Of a DNA stretch of 64,000 bases, positions 1 to 8,358 are shown piece after piece. The DNA is taken from positions 1 through 64,000 of the forward strand of contig NZ_LZKL01000108.1 in the NCBI RefSeq assembly GCF_001668725.1. The letters run 5' to 3'. The position numbers and the translations under genes are program-made. Numbering within the stretch: position 1 is the first letter of the stretch; each line of letters begins with the position of its first letter. The notes beneath the pieces were generated by a model that searched no databases, was not told the DNA's origin, and was given only the letters and a program-made list of their open reading frames with translations. The DNA is from Mycobacterium sp. E787. GTDB taxonomy: Bacteria > Actinomycetota > Actinomycetes > Mycobacteriales > Mycobacteriaceae.

Positions 1-75
1 GGTCTGCGCGTGGACCTCGAAACGGCCCGCCATCGCCCGCATCTCGTGCGGGTCGGTCATAAAACGTGTTGCCAT
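1..75 (-). CDS. esxJ: ESX WXG100 protein, QILSS/EsxJ family (partial, N-terminus only)
   Basis: The reverse strand reads MATRFMTDPHEMRAMAGRF and runs off the left edge after 25 residues. This is the conserved beginning of the EsxJ/K/M/P/W family, small secreted helical-hairpin proteins exported by type VII secretion as a dimer with an EsxI-type partner. An AAGGAG Shine-Dalgarno sequence lies just upstream of the ATG at 75. It sits directly downstream of PPE and PE genes in the same orientation, the order of the PE8-PPE15-esxJ locus of M. tuberculosis. The WXG motif and the partner gene lie outside the window. The five family members are nearly identical, so the symbol rests on gene order. Confidence 0.85.
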   Translation of the reverse strand, partial: MATRFMTDPHEMRAMAGRFEVHAQT

Positions 76-230
76 GTCTTCTTTCTCCTTGCCTTGCAAG
101 CGTTCAGCTTGTCGAAGTCTTGTCGGTTCATGCTGGATGCGGTCCTAACCGCATCCCGGTGGGATCAAGGCGAATCGATCGCCTCGATCGGTAACACTGC
201 CCCCTTTCCTATTTGCGGCTTATTCGCGAA

Positions 231-1439
231 TCAGACGACAACTTGCTTGGGCATGACGATGGGCTTGACGCCGTACCGCGGGCCGGCGCCGTAGGCGGCG
301 GCGCCCTTGGCGGCCCCCGCCATTCCGGGCATGCCGGGCATCGCCGCGACGGGCTCGGCGGCGTCGGTGGCGGCGGTCCAGCCGGAGCCCTCGAGCGGAG
401 CGGTCGACGAGGCCAAAGTCGCCGGGGCGGCCGAAGACCAGCTGGCCGGGACTGACAGACCGCCGACCGTGGAGGCTTCGGCCATGCCCGCCGACATCCC
501 AGCACCCCCCACGCTGTTCACCAAGGACCCTTCCCCAATGGTCGCACCGCCGGCCAGAGGCACAACGTCGCTCGACGTCGCCGCAGGCGCGGCGGCGGCA
601 AGGGTGTGCCCCAGCGACACCGCGGTCGGGATAGTGTTGCCGACCCACCATGCGGCCGTAACACCAACCTGCTGAACGGCGTTGAAGTTGAACAGGGTGC
701 CGCCGAAGCCGTCCAAAGTGGTCAGGAGATCTTGCACGGGCTGAGGCAACGAGGCGAAGAGTTCGGTACCGAACGTCTGGACGGTGCCGCCGCCCAGGAG
801 CGCCTGCAAGTTGGAGATGATCCCGCCCAAGCCTTGTGCCGCGACGCCGGCGGCGCTGTTGGAGCTGGCCGCGGGAACCGCGGCGGCTTGGAGTCCTGCT
901 GCAGCCGGGTTCGTCGTTGGGGTCGCCGGCGTCAGCGGCTGAAGGACACTGGCGGCCGTCGCCGCAGCCTGGTAGGTGTACATCGTGATGGCGTCCTGGA
1001 CCCACATCTCCGCGTAAAGAGCTTCGGTGGCCATGATCGCCGGCGTGTTGATGCCCAGGAAGTTCGTCGCCACCAGCGCCGCGAGCTGGGCCCGGTTGGC
1101 GGCGATCGCCGGCGGCGGCACCGTCGCGGCGAACGCCGCCTCGTAGGCGGCGGCCGACGCCGATGCCTGGGCGGCCGCCTGAGCGGCGGCCGCCGCGCTG
1201 GTGCTGAGCCAGCCCACATAGGGCTGCGCCGCGGCTGCCGCCGCGGCCGAGCCAGCGCCGGTCCACTGCTCCGTCGTCAGGTTCGCGATGATCGAGTCCC
1301 ACGAGGTCGCCGTGGTGCTCAACTCGGCGGCCAGGTTGCTCCAGGCCGAAGCGGCCGCCATCAGCGGTCCCGAGCCGGCACCGGTGTACATGAGCGCGGA
1401 GTTGACCTCAGGAGGTAGAGCCGCAAAATCGAAAGTCAT
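231..1439 (-). CDS. PPE15: PPE family protein, PPE15-like (PPE-SVP subgroup)
   Basis: 402 residues, starting MTFDFAALPPEVNSALMYTG with the defining Pro-Pro-Glu near residue 9. The helical PPE domain covers about residues 1-175, followed by Ala-rich sequence, an SVP signature (VGGLSVPASW, near residue 325) and the tail RYGVKPIVMPK. PPE proteins pair with PE proteins and are exported to the mycobacterial surface, the SVP group mostly by ESX-5. The open frame extends upstream, but the ATG at 1439 begins the family consensus. The partner PE gene ends 73 bases upstream. Length is close to M. tuberculosis PPE15 as I remember it (about 391 residues). The C-terminal region resembles that of the neighbouring PE protein. 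Confidence 0.9.
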   Translation of the reverse strand: MTFDFAALPPEVNSALMYTGAGSGPLMAAASAWSNLAAELSTTATSWDSIIANLTTEQWTGAGSAAAAAAAQPYVGWLSTSAAAAAQAAAQASASAAAYEAAFAATVPPPAIAANRAQLAALVATNFLGINTPAIMATEALYAEMWVQDAITMYTYQAAATAASVLQPLTPATPTTNPAAAGLQAAAVPAASSNSAAGVAAQGLGGIISNLQALLGGGTVQTFGTELFASLPQPVQDLLTTLDGFGGTLFNFNAVQQVGVTAAWWVGNTIPTAVSLGHTLAAAAPAATSSDVVPLAGGATIGEGSLVNSVGGAGMSAGMAEASTVGGLSVPASWSSAAPATLASSTAPLEGSGWTAATDAAEPVAAMPGMPGMAGAAKGAAAYGAGPRYGVKPIVMPKQVVV

Positions 1440-1512
1440 TTTGTGTATCCGTTTCTTCTGTTTCCGAATTCCGCTTGTGTGACAGTGCGTCTGAGCCGCA
1501 AGTGCCCGCTGC

Positions 1513-2370
1513 CTATACGGCCGCCGGCTTCGGCATGACGATGGGCTTGACGCCATAGCGCGGCGCACCGAAGCCGGCGCTGCTGCGGGCGGCACCGCCC
1601 ATGCCGGGCATGCCGGGAATGATGGTCCCGGGGCCCGCCTGGGGGGCGGCGCCAGTCCAACCCACGGTCTGAACCGCGGAGACCGGGCTGACCCCCGGGG
1701 TGAACGACCCGGCCCAACTCGGCGGCACCGACAACTTGCCGACCATGGTCGCCTGGCCCACGTTCGCGACCGGCATGGCGCCCATGGCCCCGACACCGCC
1801 CAGCCCGGAGCCGGCCGGAGCCGTCACGTTCACCGCATCGGCGGCGCCTGCGGCGGCCGCGGCGTCGCCGGTGTCGGATGCGGCGGCCGGTAGCAAACCG
1901 CCACCGGCCATGCCGAGGCAGTCGGACATGGCCGAGGCCCAGTTGCCGGTCTCGAAGCTGAGGAAGTTGGCACTGTTACCGGACGGGCTGAACGGGTTGC
2001 CGCCCACGCTGTAGGTGGGACCACCAAGGAAGGTGCTCAGGTTGTTGAGGAAGTTGTCGAAGCCGCTGACCGGCCCGTTCGCGGCGGTGTTGGCCGCCTC
2101 CGTTGCGGTGTAGGTGCCGGAGCTCAACCCCAGGGTGCTCGTAAATTGCTGCTGAATAGCCTGGGCTTCGGCGGCGTACTGCTGATACAGGGTGCCGTAC
2201 GTGCCAAAGATCGCCGCTTGCAGGGTCGATACCGGGTCGGCGGCCGCCGGAGCGATGGCTGTCGTCGGCGCCGCGGCTCCCGCGTTCTGCGCAGTCAACG
2301 AACTTCCGATCCCTTCCAGCTGCGCCGCCGCAGCTAGCAACTCTTCAGGAATTGTTGTCAGAAATGACAT
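1513..2370 (-). CDS. PE8: PE family protein, PE8-like, with a PPE-SVP-type tail
   Basis: 285 residues, preceded by a strong AGGAG. The PE domain (about residues 1-95) begins MSFLTTIPEELLAAAAQLEG with Pro-Glu at residues 8-9. The rest is unusual for a PE protein: from about residue 205 it carries GKLSVPPSW, a PGMPGM stretch and the ending RYGVKPIVMPKP, all matching the downstream PPE protein. PE proteins form heterodimers with PPE partners and carry the type VII export signal. First gene of the apparent PE8-PPE15-esxJ operon. M. tuberculosis PE8 has similar length (about 275 residues, from memory). Confidence 0.88.
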   Translation of the reverse strand: MSFLTTIPEELLAAAAQLEGIGSSLTAQNAGAAAPTTAIAPAAADPVSTLQAAIFGTYGTLYQQYAAEAQAIQQQFTSTLGLSSGTYTATEAANTAANGPVSGFDNFLNNLSTFLGGPTYSVGGNPFSPSGNSANFLSFETGNWASAMSDCLGMAGGGLLPAAASDTGDAAAAAGAADAVNVTAPAGSGLGGVGAMGAMPVANVGQATMVGKLSVPPSWAGSFTPGVSPVSAVQTVGWTGAAPQAGPGTIIPGMPGMGGAARSSAGFGAPRYGVKPIVMPKPAAV

Positions 2371-2727
2371 CTACTGCTCCTAGTGTCGGGAACGTACCGA
2401 CCCCCCTTGCGGTGGATCGGCGCTGTGTGTTCGCGCAATGGCTCCTGTGCGTCGGCGTAAGGTTAACGAGTCACGACTCCACATTCCCGACGGAAAAGGC
2501 TAGGGTGACGGGCGTTTACGGCTTCTTAACGACGATGCGGGCAGTTTTAACAAGGTCCTGCCACGGGACATAGCGATGTCATCTGAGATGCCCTGGCAAA
2601 GCGGCACAAGGGGCGCGGAGCGCGCATTCTAGGCCAAACGAGACCAGGCCGCATCTTCGGATTTTCGCCGATTTTGGTGGGACGCGACGCCCCCTCGCGC
2701 GGCTCCGCGCGCTAGATTCGCCGCCGG
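2371..2727. other. Intergenic region between PE8 and the tRNA gene
   Basis: No credible gene. A short GC-rich hairpin (GCGCGG-CT-CCGCGC, about 2696-2709) lies just before the tRNA. TAGATT at 2713-2718 is spaced like a -10 element for a transcript starting near the mature tRNA 5' end. The promoter of the leftward PE-PPE-esx operon should also lie here, but I see no clear -35/-10 pair for it. Confidence 0.4.
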
Positions 2728-2801
2728 GCCCCCATAGCCCAATTGGCAGAGGCAGCGGACTTAAAATCCGCCCAGTGTCGGTTCGAGTCCGACTGGGGGC
2801 A
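2728..2801 (+). tRNA. tRNA-Leu (UAA anticodon), class I-like fold
   Basis: A complete cloverleaf can be drawn. The acceptor stem is GCCCCCA with TGGGGGC (2728-2734 and 2794-2800), with discriminator A at 2801. The D arm starts with GCC at 2737. The anticodon stem GCGGA/TCCGC (2755-2759, 2767-2771) has loop CTTAAAA and anticodon TAA at 2762-2764. The T arm is GTCGG-TTCGAGT-CCGAC (2777-2793). CCA is only partly encoded (ACC). The variable loop is only five bases (CCAGT), whereas leucine tRNAs normally have a long variable arm. The anticodon and A73 argue for leucine; the fold is atypical. Confidence 0.9.
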
Positions 2802-2845
2802 CCGCGTACGGGTGTGCGCACGACGCGCCGATCGAGGGACCCACG

Positions 2846-3658
2846 ATGACCGACGAACGTCCGGCCGGCTACCCGCATGGGCATCACGAGTCGTTGCTGC
2901 GCGGCCACCAGCGCCGTACCGCGGACGACTCGGCGGCCTATCTGCTTCCGCACCTGGCGCCGGGGCTGTCGGTGCTTGACATCGGCTGCGGGCCCGGCAC
3001 GATCACCGCCGACCTCGCCGAGCGGGTGGCGCCCGGCACGGTGCTGGCGATCGACCTGTTCCCCGGCGTCCTCGAGGTGGCCCGCGCCGAGGTCGTGCGC
3101 CGCAATCTGGGCAACGTCACTTTCGCCGCCGCCGACGTGCACCGGCTCGAGTTTCCCGACGACTCGTTCGATGTGGTCCACGCGCACCAGGTGCTGCAGC
3201 ACGTGGCCGATCCGGTGCGGGCGCTGCGGGAGATGCGGCGGGTGTGCCGGCCGGGCGGAATCGTCGCAGCGCGCGACGTCGACTACGCGGGATTCATCTG
3301 GTTTCCGCGGCTGCCGGCGCTCGACTTGTGGCGCGAGCTTTACAGCAAGGCGGCCCGCGCCAACCGGGGTGAGCCGGACGCCGGACGCCGGCTGCTGTCG
3401 TGGGCCCTCGCGGCCGGTTTCGACGACGTCACGCCGACGGGCAGCGTATGGTGCTACGCCACGCCGGCGACCCGCGCGTGGTGGGGCGGGATGTGGGCCG
3501 ACCGGATCCTGCACTCGGGCGTGGCCCGGGAGCTTCTCGCTTTGGGTCTCGCCACGACCGGTGAGCTTGAGGAGATTTCTGCGGCATGGCGAGCGTGGGC
3601 CGTGGCACCGGACGGGTGGTTGTCGATTCCCCATGGCGAAATCCTCTGCCGGGCGTAG
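2846..3658 (+). CDS. SAM-dependent class I methyltransferase
   Basis: 270 residues. The Rossmann-type methyltransferase fold is recognisable from motif I VLDIGCGPGTIT (about residue 43), an acidic residue after strand 2 (LAIDLF), AADVHRLEFPDDSFD (post-I/II region) and the HVADPVRALREM helix typical of UbiE/COQ5-like and natural-product methyltransferases. It transfers a methyl group from S-adenosylmethionine to an unknown small molecule. There is no signal peptide or membrane segment, so it should be cytosolic. It starts 45 bases after the tRNA gene and is convergent with the P450 gene. The substrate cannot be inferred. Confidence 0.85.
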   Translation: MTDERPAGYPHGHHESLLRGHQRRTADDSAAYLLPHLAPGLSVLDIGCGPGTITADLAERVAPGTVLAIDLFPGVLEVARAEVVRRNLGNVTFAAADVHRLEFPDDSFDVVHAHQVLQHVADPVRALREMRRVCRPGGIVAARDVDYAGFIWFPRLPALDLWRELYSKAARANRGEPDAGRRLLSWALAAGFDDVTPTGSVWCYATPATRAWWGGMWADRILHSGVARELLALGLATTGELEEISAAWRAWAVAPDGWLSIPHGEILCRA

Positions 3659-3731
3659 GCATCTGACTTCTAGGATTCGGGAGTGGTTGTCGCGCACCAA
3701 TTCCAGTTAACGCGCGCTGACAGTGGTGTGC

Positions 3732-4979
3732 TCAACCGGCTTGCCAGCGCAGCACCAGGCTGTCCAGATGGGTCACGCCCGTCGGCTTGTGCACGATGGC
3801 CGGCGCCGAGCCCGGTTCTAGTTCGAACCGCGGGATGGCTCTCAACCACTGGGTCACAAACGCGGCCATTTCAAGGCGGGCCAGGTGCATGCCCAGGCAT
3901 CTGTGCATGCCGCCGCCGAACGCCCAGTGGCGCTGCCGTCGAATCTCCCCGTTGCCGGCCGTCGATATCTCATCGCCGCCGTACTGTCTGCCCGCGGCTT
4001 CCAAGGCCAGCCACACCGAACTCTGCGCCGGGATCGTGACGCCGCCAACCTTGACTTCCCGCGTGGTGAAGCGGGGAATGGCCGGCCCTGGCGCCTCCAG
4101 CCGGAATATCTCCTCGGCGAACGCCGGAATCTGCGCGGGGTCCTCTCTCAGCCGGGTCTGTAGCTGCGGATCTCGTGCAAGATGTAAGAGGGCGAAACAG
4201 ATTGCCGCCGATACCATCTCGATTCCCGCGACAGAAAACAGCAAAAGGATCACCGCGACCACTTCGAGGCCTGTCAGCGGAAAGTCTTCGTCGCTTTCGA
4301 GTCCCTCCAGCAGCGGCCACAGAATGCCGGGTGGCCGCACAGGATCTTTCATCGCGGCGTTCAGCCCGGATCTCAGCCAGGTGATGAGTTTGAGTTCGGC
4401 TGCTCCGTTGGAGTCGCCGATTACCGCTGCACGGGTCAGTCGCTCCGCCTTGGCATCGTCTGCCGGCAGCCCGCACACCGTGAGCAGCGCTTGGCAGGCG
4501 TAGGTGTCGGCGAGTTTGATTGCGGCACATTGACCTTTGTCGGCCACCGCGTTGACCAGTGTCTCAGCGCGCGCGCGCAAGTCCGGTTCGAAGGGCGCCA
4601 GCCCTTTGGGGCTGAATAGTGGATGCAAGACGCGGGCGAAACGCGCGTGTTCGGATCGCGTCCCGCACGACAGCGGTACCTGAGGAAGCGGCGTGCCGAA
4701 CAAGTTCAGTTTGAAGGTCTTCGGTGGGGATGCAAACGTATCCGGGTCTAGCAAAGCGGCGCGAACGTCGTCCCACCGCGTGAGGTAGTAACCGCGCAGC
4801 ATTGGATTGCCGACCGTGATCTTCACGACCGGGCCCAGCTCGCGTAGCTGGCGCCAGAAGGCGCCGCGGTCTGCCGCGAAGGCGGGGCTCTCCTTGTGGT
4901 GCAACGGAGGTGAAGTCACACGGCACCCCCGGACGGAGCCGATCTGAGCCAATAGCGATCGTCCGTGCACCGGCGGCAT
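3732..4979 (-). CDS. Cytochrome P450
   Basis: Up to 415 residues. P450 landmarks in order: an I-helix segment SVAGIEMVSAA (a variant of AGx[D/E]TT with Met-Val after the Glu), the ExxR motif in EEIFRLEAPG, the PERF-like region, and the haem loop FGGGMHRCLG with the axial cysteine, followed by a helix MHLARLEM. It is a soluble haem monooxygenase needing ferredoxin and reductase partners that are not encoded nearby. Start uncertain: the ATG at 4979 has no Shine-Dalgarno sequence, and a GTG at 4919 (395 residues, before TSPPLHHKES) fits the usual P450 length. The lost acid-alcohol Thr in the I helix could affect oxygen activation. Substrate unknown. Confidence 0.88.
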   Translation of the reverse strand: MPPVHGRSLLAQIGSVRGCRVTSPPLHHKESPAFAADRGAFWRQLRELGPVVKITVGNPMLRGYYLTRWDDVRAALLDPDTFASPPKTFKLNLFGTPLPQVPLSCGTRSEHARFARVLHPLFSPKGLAPFEPDLRARAETLVNAVADKGQCAAIKLADTYACQALLTVCGLPADDAKAERLTRAAVIGDSNGAAELKLITWLRSGLNAAMKDPVRPPGILWPLLEGLESDEDFPLTGLEVVAVILLLFSVAGIEMVSAAICFALLHLARDPQLQTRLREDPAQIPAFAEEIFRLEAPGPAIPRFTTREVKVGGVTIPAQSSVWLALEAAGRQYGGDEISTAGNGEIRRQRHWAFGGGMHRCLGMHLARLEMAAFVTQWLRAIPRFELEPGSAPAIVHKPTGVTHLDSLVLRWQAG

Positions 4980-5161
4980 ACCGTGCGCAGACGCGTAGTG
5001 CGTGGGCGACGTCCCGCGGCGGTCGTTCTTGCCCCCGGCCCGCCAGTCACGCCGGAGACATCGATCTGTCTCATTGCTGCTCTAACCTACCGCCTGGTTG
5101 CTGGGATATCTCATCGATGGGCGGTAGTGCGGCGTGCGTCACCACATGCCTTTGCTGACTC

Positions 5162-5264
5162 GGCCGGGTAACCGGCCGCCACACCCGATATCGGCGGCCA
5201 CGTGGGCGTGGTTCCCGCCCCGATTGGTACCCGGGGCTGGGCGCCCGGGCCGGGACCCTCGTCC
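5162..5264. terminator. GC-rich inverted repeats downstream of the secreted-protein gene
   Basis: The non-coding stretch before the end of the leftward gene at 5273 contains GGCCGG-GTAA-CCGGCC (5162-5177) and a CCCGGG/CCCGGG hairpin near 5234-5255. Mycobacterial terminators often lack a U tract, so these could end leftward transcription, but there is no poly-T support. The remainder of 4980-5272 shows no gene. Confidence 0.3.
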
Positions 5265-5272
5265 AGCCGGCG

Positions 5273-5746
5273 TCAGGATGACGGCGACGCGGACGGCGAC
5301 GGCGACGGTGATGTCGACGACGGCGTCTGCTTGATCTCGATCTGGTCCGTTTGCGTGTATCCGGGCGGATGGCCGCAGGCCGGCACGATATAGGTGTGCT
5401 GAGCGGTCCCCTTGAGAGTGTCCGGATCCCACGTGGTGTGGGTGCTGGTCGCGTACTGAATGTAGCTTCCGTCCGCGCAATTTACGTTGTTGAATGTGTC
5501 GAGCACCCATTGGCCATCGACCAACCGCGCTTGGCTACCGCCCGCCCCGGCTTTTACGTAGACGCAGCCGTCGCCGCAGGAATTGACCGTCCAGCTGGTG
5601 GTGAAGGTCGCGCCGGCGGGCGTTGTCGCGGTCTCGGTGTAACTGCCGTCCATGGTCGGTGTGTCAGCCCACGCTGTACCGGCCGCGCCCACGGCGAGAC
5701 CGGCGCACACAGCGGTTGCGGCGAAGCGCCGTGCGATGGCCATCAT
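5273..5746 (-). CDS. Secreted protein of unknown function
   Basis: 157 residues. A classic Sec signal peptide occupies about residues 1-27: an Arg-containing n-region, a hydrophobic core CAGLAVGAAG, and an Ala-x-Ala-type cleavage site at TAWAD. The mature part is a compact Thr/Gly/Cys-containing domain with four cysteines likely to form two disulphides, ending in a Ser/Pro-rich tail (SPSPSPSASPSS) typical of exported mycobacterial proteins. I do not recognise a catalytic motif. It stands alone between a P450 gene and a membrane protein gene. Confidence 0.75.
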   Translation of the reverse strand: MMAIARRFAATAVCAGLAVGAAGTAWADTPTMDGSYTETATTPAGATFTTSWTVNSCGDGCVYVKAGAGGSQARLVDGQWVLDTFNNVNCADGSYIQYATSTHTTWDPDTLKGTAQHTYIVPACGHPPGYTQTDQIEIKQTPSSTSPSPSPSASPSS

Positions 5747-5946
5747 CCTGTTCCTTCCACGCAGCTAGCAAATGCGTCGCGCATTGCTGATGGTCTATCA
5801 CATGTCGGGGTCCGGCGCGATCTGGCGAACTGTGCTGCTGCCGGGCGGCGGATTTGACGACTTCCTGGCGCGCGCTCAGCGCCGACGCGGCTGGTTGGAC
5901 TTGCCGCCGACGGCGCCGCGAACGGCGACTCATAAACTGACCCCTC

Positions 5947-6726
5947 GTGGGCATGCTGTTGAGCTTTGCGCCGTGGATCGTCTATTGGGTGCTGGTCGGC
6001 AACGTCCCGTTTGCCGCCGCCGCGCTCATCGCGCTGGCGATCGCCGTCGCGGTGATCGTCGTGGGCGCCACGGCTGGCAATCGGTGGGAGCCGTTCGAAA
6101 TGGGTTCCGCCGCGGTGCTTTCGGTGTTGGCGATCCTGACCTACGCGCTCGGTGACTCGTTCACTCAGCGGTGGATATTGCCGCTGGGCAACGCCGGGAT
6201 CTTCGCGGTTGCTCTGCTCGGCGCGCTGATCGGCAAGCCGTTCGCGCGCCGCTTTGCCGCCGCCGAACAGCCCGACGACGTCGTCAAGACGGAGCCGTTC
6301 GCCCGGATGGTCGGGGTGTTGACCTGGACCTGGATCGTCGCGTTCGCCGGTATGACCGCGTCGTCGGCGATCCCGCCGATCGTGGATCGCAACGCGGCCA
6401 TTGTCGACGCGACGCCGCTCTCCTACGTCTGCTACTGGATCATTCCGTTCTCGCTGTGGGGCCTGGCGGCGCTGGCGTCGCGGGTGCTGACCGACCGGAT
6501 GCTGGTCGGCATCGAGGACGTCGCCCGCGAGACCTCATTCGTCGCCTACGACGAGGCGACCATCGACGAGCTGTACTACCTGGCCCAGGAACACGCCAAT
6601 CGCGAGGTCGGCCCCGGCAAGGAGGCGTACGACGTCAAGGTCGGGGGGATGGGGACTCCGCTGACGGGCGACGAGTCCCGAAAGTCCTGGCCCTCCACCT
6701 ACAAAGTGCGCGATAAGCGGCGTTAG
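5947..6726 (+). CDS. Multi-pass membrane protein of unknown function
   Basis: 259 residues starting with GTG (ATG two codons later is an alternative). About six hydrophobic segments are visible: near residues 3-20, 22-42, 55-70, 78-95, 122-142 and 160-180. A charged C-terminal cytosolic tail of about 75 residues ends STYKVRDKRR. Ends 14 bases before the phytase-like lipoprotein gene on the same strand, so the two are probably co-transcribed. It resembles generic actinobacterial hypothetical membrane proteins; I see no transporter signature and do not assign a function. Confidence 0.75.
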   Translation: MGMLLSFAPWIVYWVLVGNVPFAAAALIALAIAVAVIVVGATAGNRWEPFEMGSAAVLSVLAILTYALGDSFTQRWILPLGNAGIFAVALLGALIGKPFARRFAAAEQPDDVVKTEPFARMVGVLTWTWIVAFAGMTASSAIPPIVDRNAAIVDATPLSYVCYWIIPFSLWGLAALASRVLTDRMLVGIEDVARETSFVAYDEATIDELYYLAQEHANREVGPGKEAYDVKVGGMGTPLTGDESRKSWPSTYKVRDKRR

Positions 6727-6740
6727 AAGCACTCGGCTTC

Positions 6741-8351
6741 ATGGCATCGACCCGCTCGACAGCACTGCCCGTGTGGCTGGCGGCGGGAACGGCGTTGATC
6801 ACCGTGGCGGCGTGCTCGTCGGATCCCCCGCCGATGCCCTCGCCGCCGCTCTCGGAATTGAGCACCGGCGCTGGCAAGGTTCTGACGATCTCGCCCGAGC
6901 AACTGCTGGCCGCCACCGGCGGCGTCACGCCGGTGGCCTTCGGCAAGCCCGCGCACGGCACAATCGCGTACGGCGCGTACGGGGCGATGACCTACGCGCC
7001 GGACGCCGGCTTCACCGGCACCGATCAGTTGCCGGTCACCGTCAGCCACGCGGTCAGGCTCTACGCCGAAAACGAGGCGCCGTTGTTGATCGTCGGCGAG
7101 GTCCCCGTGCAGGCCAACGCGCACGGCTCCGCGATCGCCGCGGTGCCCGGCAGTACCGACGAGATCTACGGCCTGTCCGATCGCGGCCCCAACGTCGATG
7201 GCCGTCGCCCGGGCGAGAAGGTGCTTCCGGTGCCGAATTACCATCCGCAGATCGCCAAACTCAAACTCGACCGCGGCGTCGCATCGCTGGAGCAGATCAT
7301 CACACTGACCGGGAAGGACGGCGCACCGCTGGTCGGGCTCATCGACTCGCAGGCCGGCACCGGCGAGTCGCTGGTGGACCTCAACGGCAACCGCCTGCCA
7401 CAGTCCGACCACGGCCTGGACACCGAGGGCCTGGTCGCCATGCCCGACGGCACGTTCTGGGTTTCCGACGAGTACGGCCCATTCGTCGTCCACTTCGACG
7501 CCAACGGCAAAGAGCTGGAACGTCTTTCGCCGTTCGATGGCAGCCTGCCCGGCGAGCTCGCGCTGCGCAGCCCGAATCAGGGGATGGAGGGGCTCACCAT
7601 CACCCCGGACGGCGGCACGCTGGTGGGCATCATGCAATCGGCCCTCAACACACTGGGCCTGTCCGGCTCGTCCCGATCCGTTCCCGTGACCCGCATCGTG
7701 ACCATCAACCTCGCCCATCGCGGCGACGTGCACGAATACCTGTATCCACTGGCCAACCCACAGCAGACGAAGGTCGCGGTGTCGGAGATCACCGCGCTGA
7801 GCGCCACCACGTTCCTGATCGACGAGCGCGACGACGAGCCGCAGCCCAACGGCAACAAGAAGATCTACGCGGCCGACGTCTCCGGAGCCACCGATGTCGG
7901 ACCCCACTCGACGGTCCCGGGGGCCGCCTATCAGGCCGGTGCCGGCGGCCTGCTGGTCGACGGCGTTCCGATCGAAACCTTCGTCGGCGTCAGCACCGAC
8001 GCGGCGGCCGCCGCCAAGCTCCGGGCCGCCGGGATCACCCTCGCCACCAAATCGCTCAAGCTCGATCTCGGGGATCTGGTGCGCTCGCTGTCCCCGAACG
8101 GTGACTTCTTCGGACACGACCATATCGAAGGACTCATCAGCCGCGACGGCGGCAACACGTTGATCATCGCCAACGACAGCGATTTCGGCTTGGCCGGCCT
8201 GGCCGGCGGGCCGGCCGCCACCCCGCCATTTCAGCTCACGCCCAAGATGTTGCCCAACGGCACCCAGGACAGTGGCGAGATCCTGGTGGTCGATACCACC
8301 CGACTCCCCGCCACGACCGAATCGGTGACGGTGCCGATCAAGGTCGGCTGA
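6741..8351 (+). CDS. Lipoprotein with phytase-like / esterase-like domain
   Basis: 536 residues. The N-terminus is a lipoprotein signal with lipobox VAAC (Cys about residue 25), so the product should be anchored outside the membrane. Residues about 40-110 resemble a small beta-rich (cadherin/Big-like) segment. From about residue 115 the sequence fits the esterase-like activity of phytase family (a beta-propeller fold): GLSDRGPNVDG, HGLDTEGLVAMPDG, VSDEYGPF, NQGMEGLTITPDG and HDHIEGL. These Asp/Glu-rich motifs are typical for metal and phosphoester handling. The true substrate is unknown. Likely operon with the upstream membrane protein gene. Confidence 0.8.
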   Translation: MASTRSTALPVWLAAGTALITVAACSSDPPPMPSPPLSELSTGAGKVLTISPEQLLAATGGVTPVAFGKPAHGTIAYGAYGAMTYAPDAGFTGTDQLPVTVSHAVRLYAENEAPLLIVGEVPVQANAHGSAIAAVPGSTDEIYGLSDRGPNVDGRRPGEKVLPVPNYHPQIAKLKLDRGVASLEQIITLTGKDGAPLVGLIDSQAGTGESLVDLNGNRLPQSDHGLDTEGLVAMPDGTFWVSDEYGPFVVHFDANGKELERLSPFDGSLPGELALRSPNQGMEGLTITPDGGTLVGIMQSALNTLGLSGSSRSVPVTRIVTINLAHRGDVHEYLYPLANPQQTKVAVSEITALSATTFLIDERDDEPQPNGNKKIYAADVSGATDVGPHSTVPGAAYQAGAGGLLVDGVPIETFVGVSTDAAAAAKLRAAGITLATKSLKLDLGDLVRSLSPNGDFFGHDHIEGLISRDGGNTLIIANDSDFGLAGLAGGPAATPPFQLTPKMLPNGTQDSGEILVVDTTRLPATTESVTVPIKVG

Positions 8352-8358
8352 GGACCGG

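Noticed and set aside
2579..3700. A 373-codon minus-strand frame covering the tRNA and methyltransferase
   Set aside because: It overlaps the tRNA gene and the recognisable methyltransferase and is Arg/Pro-rich.
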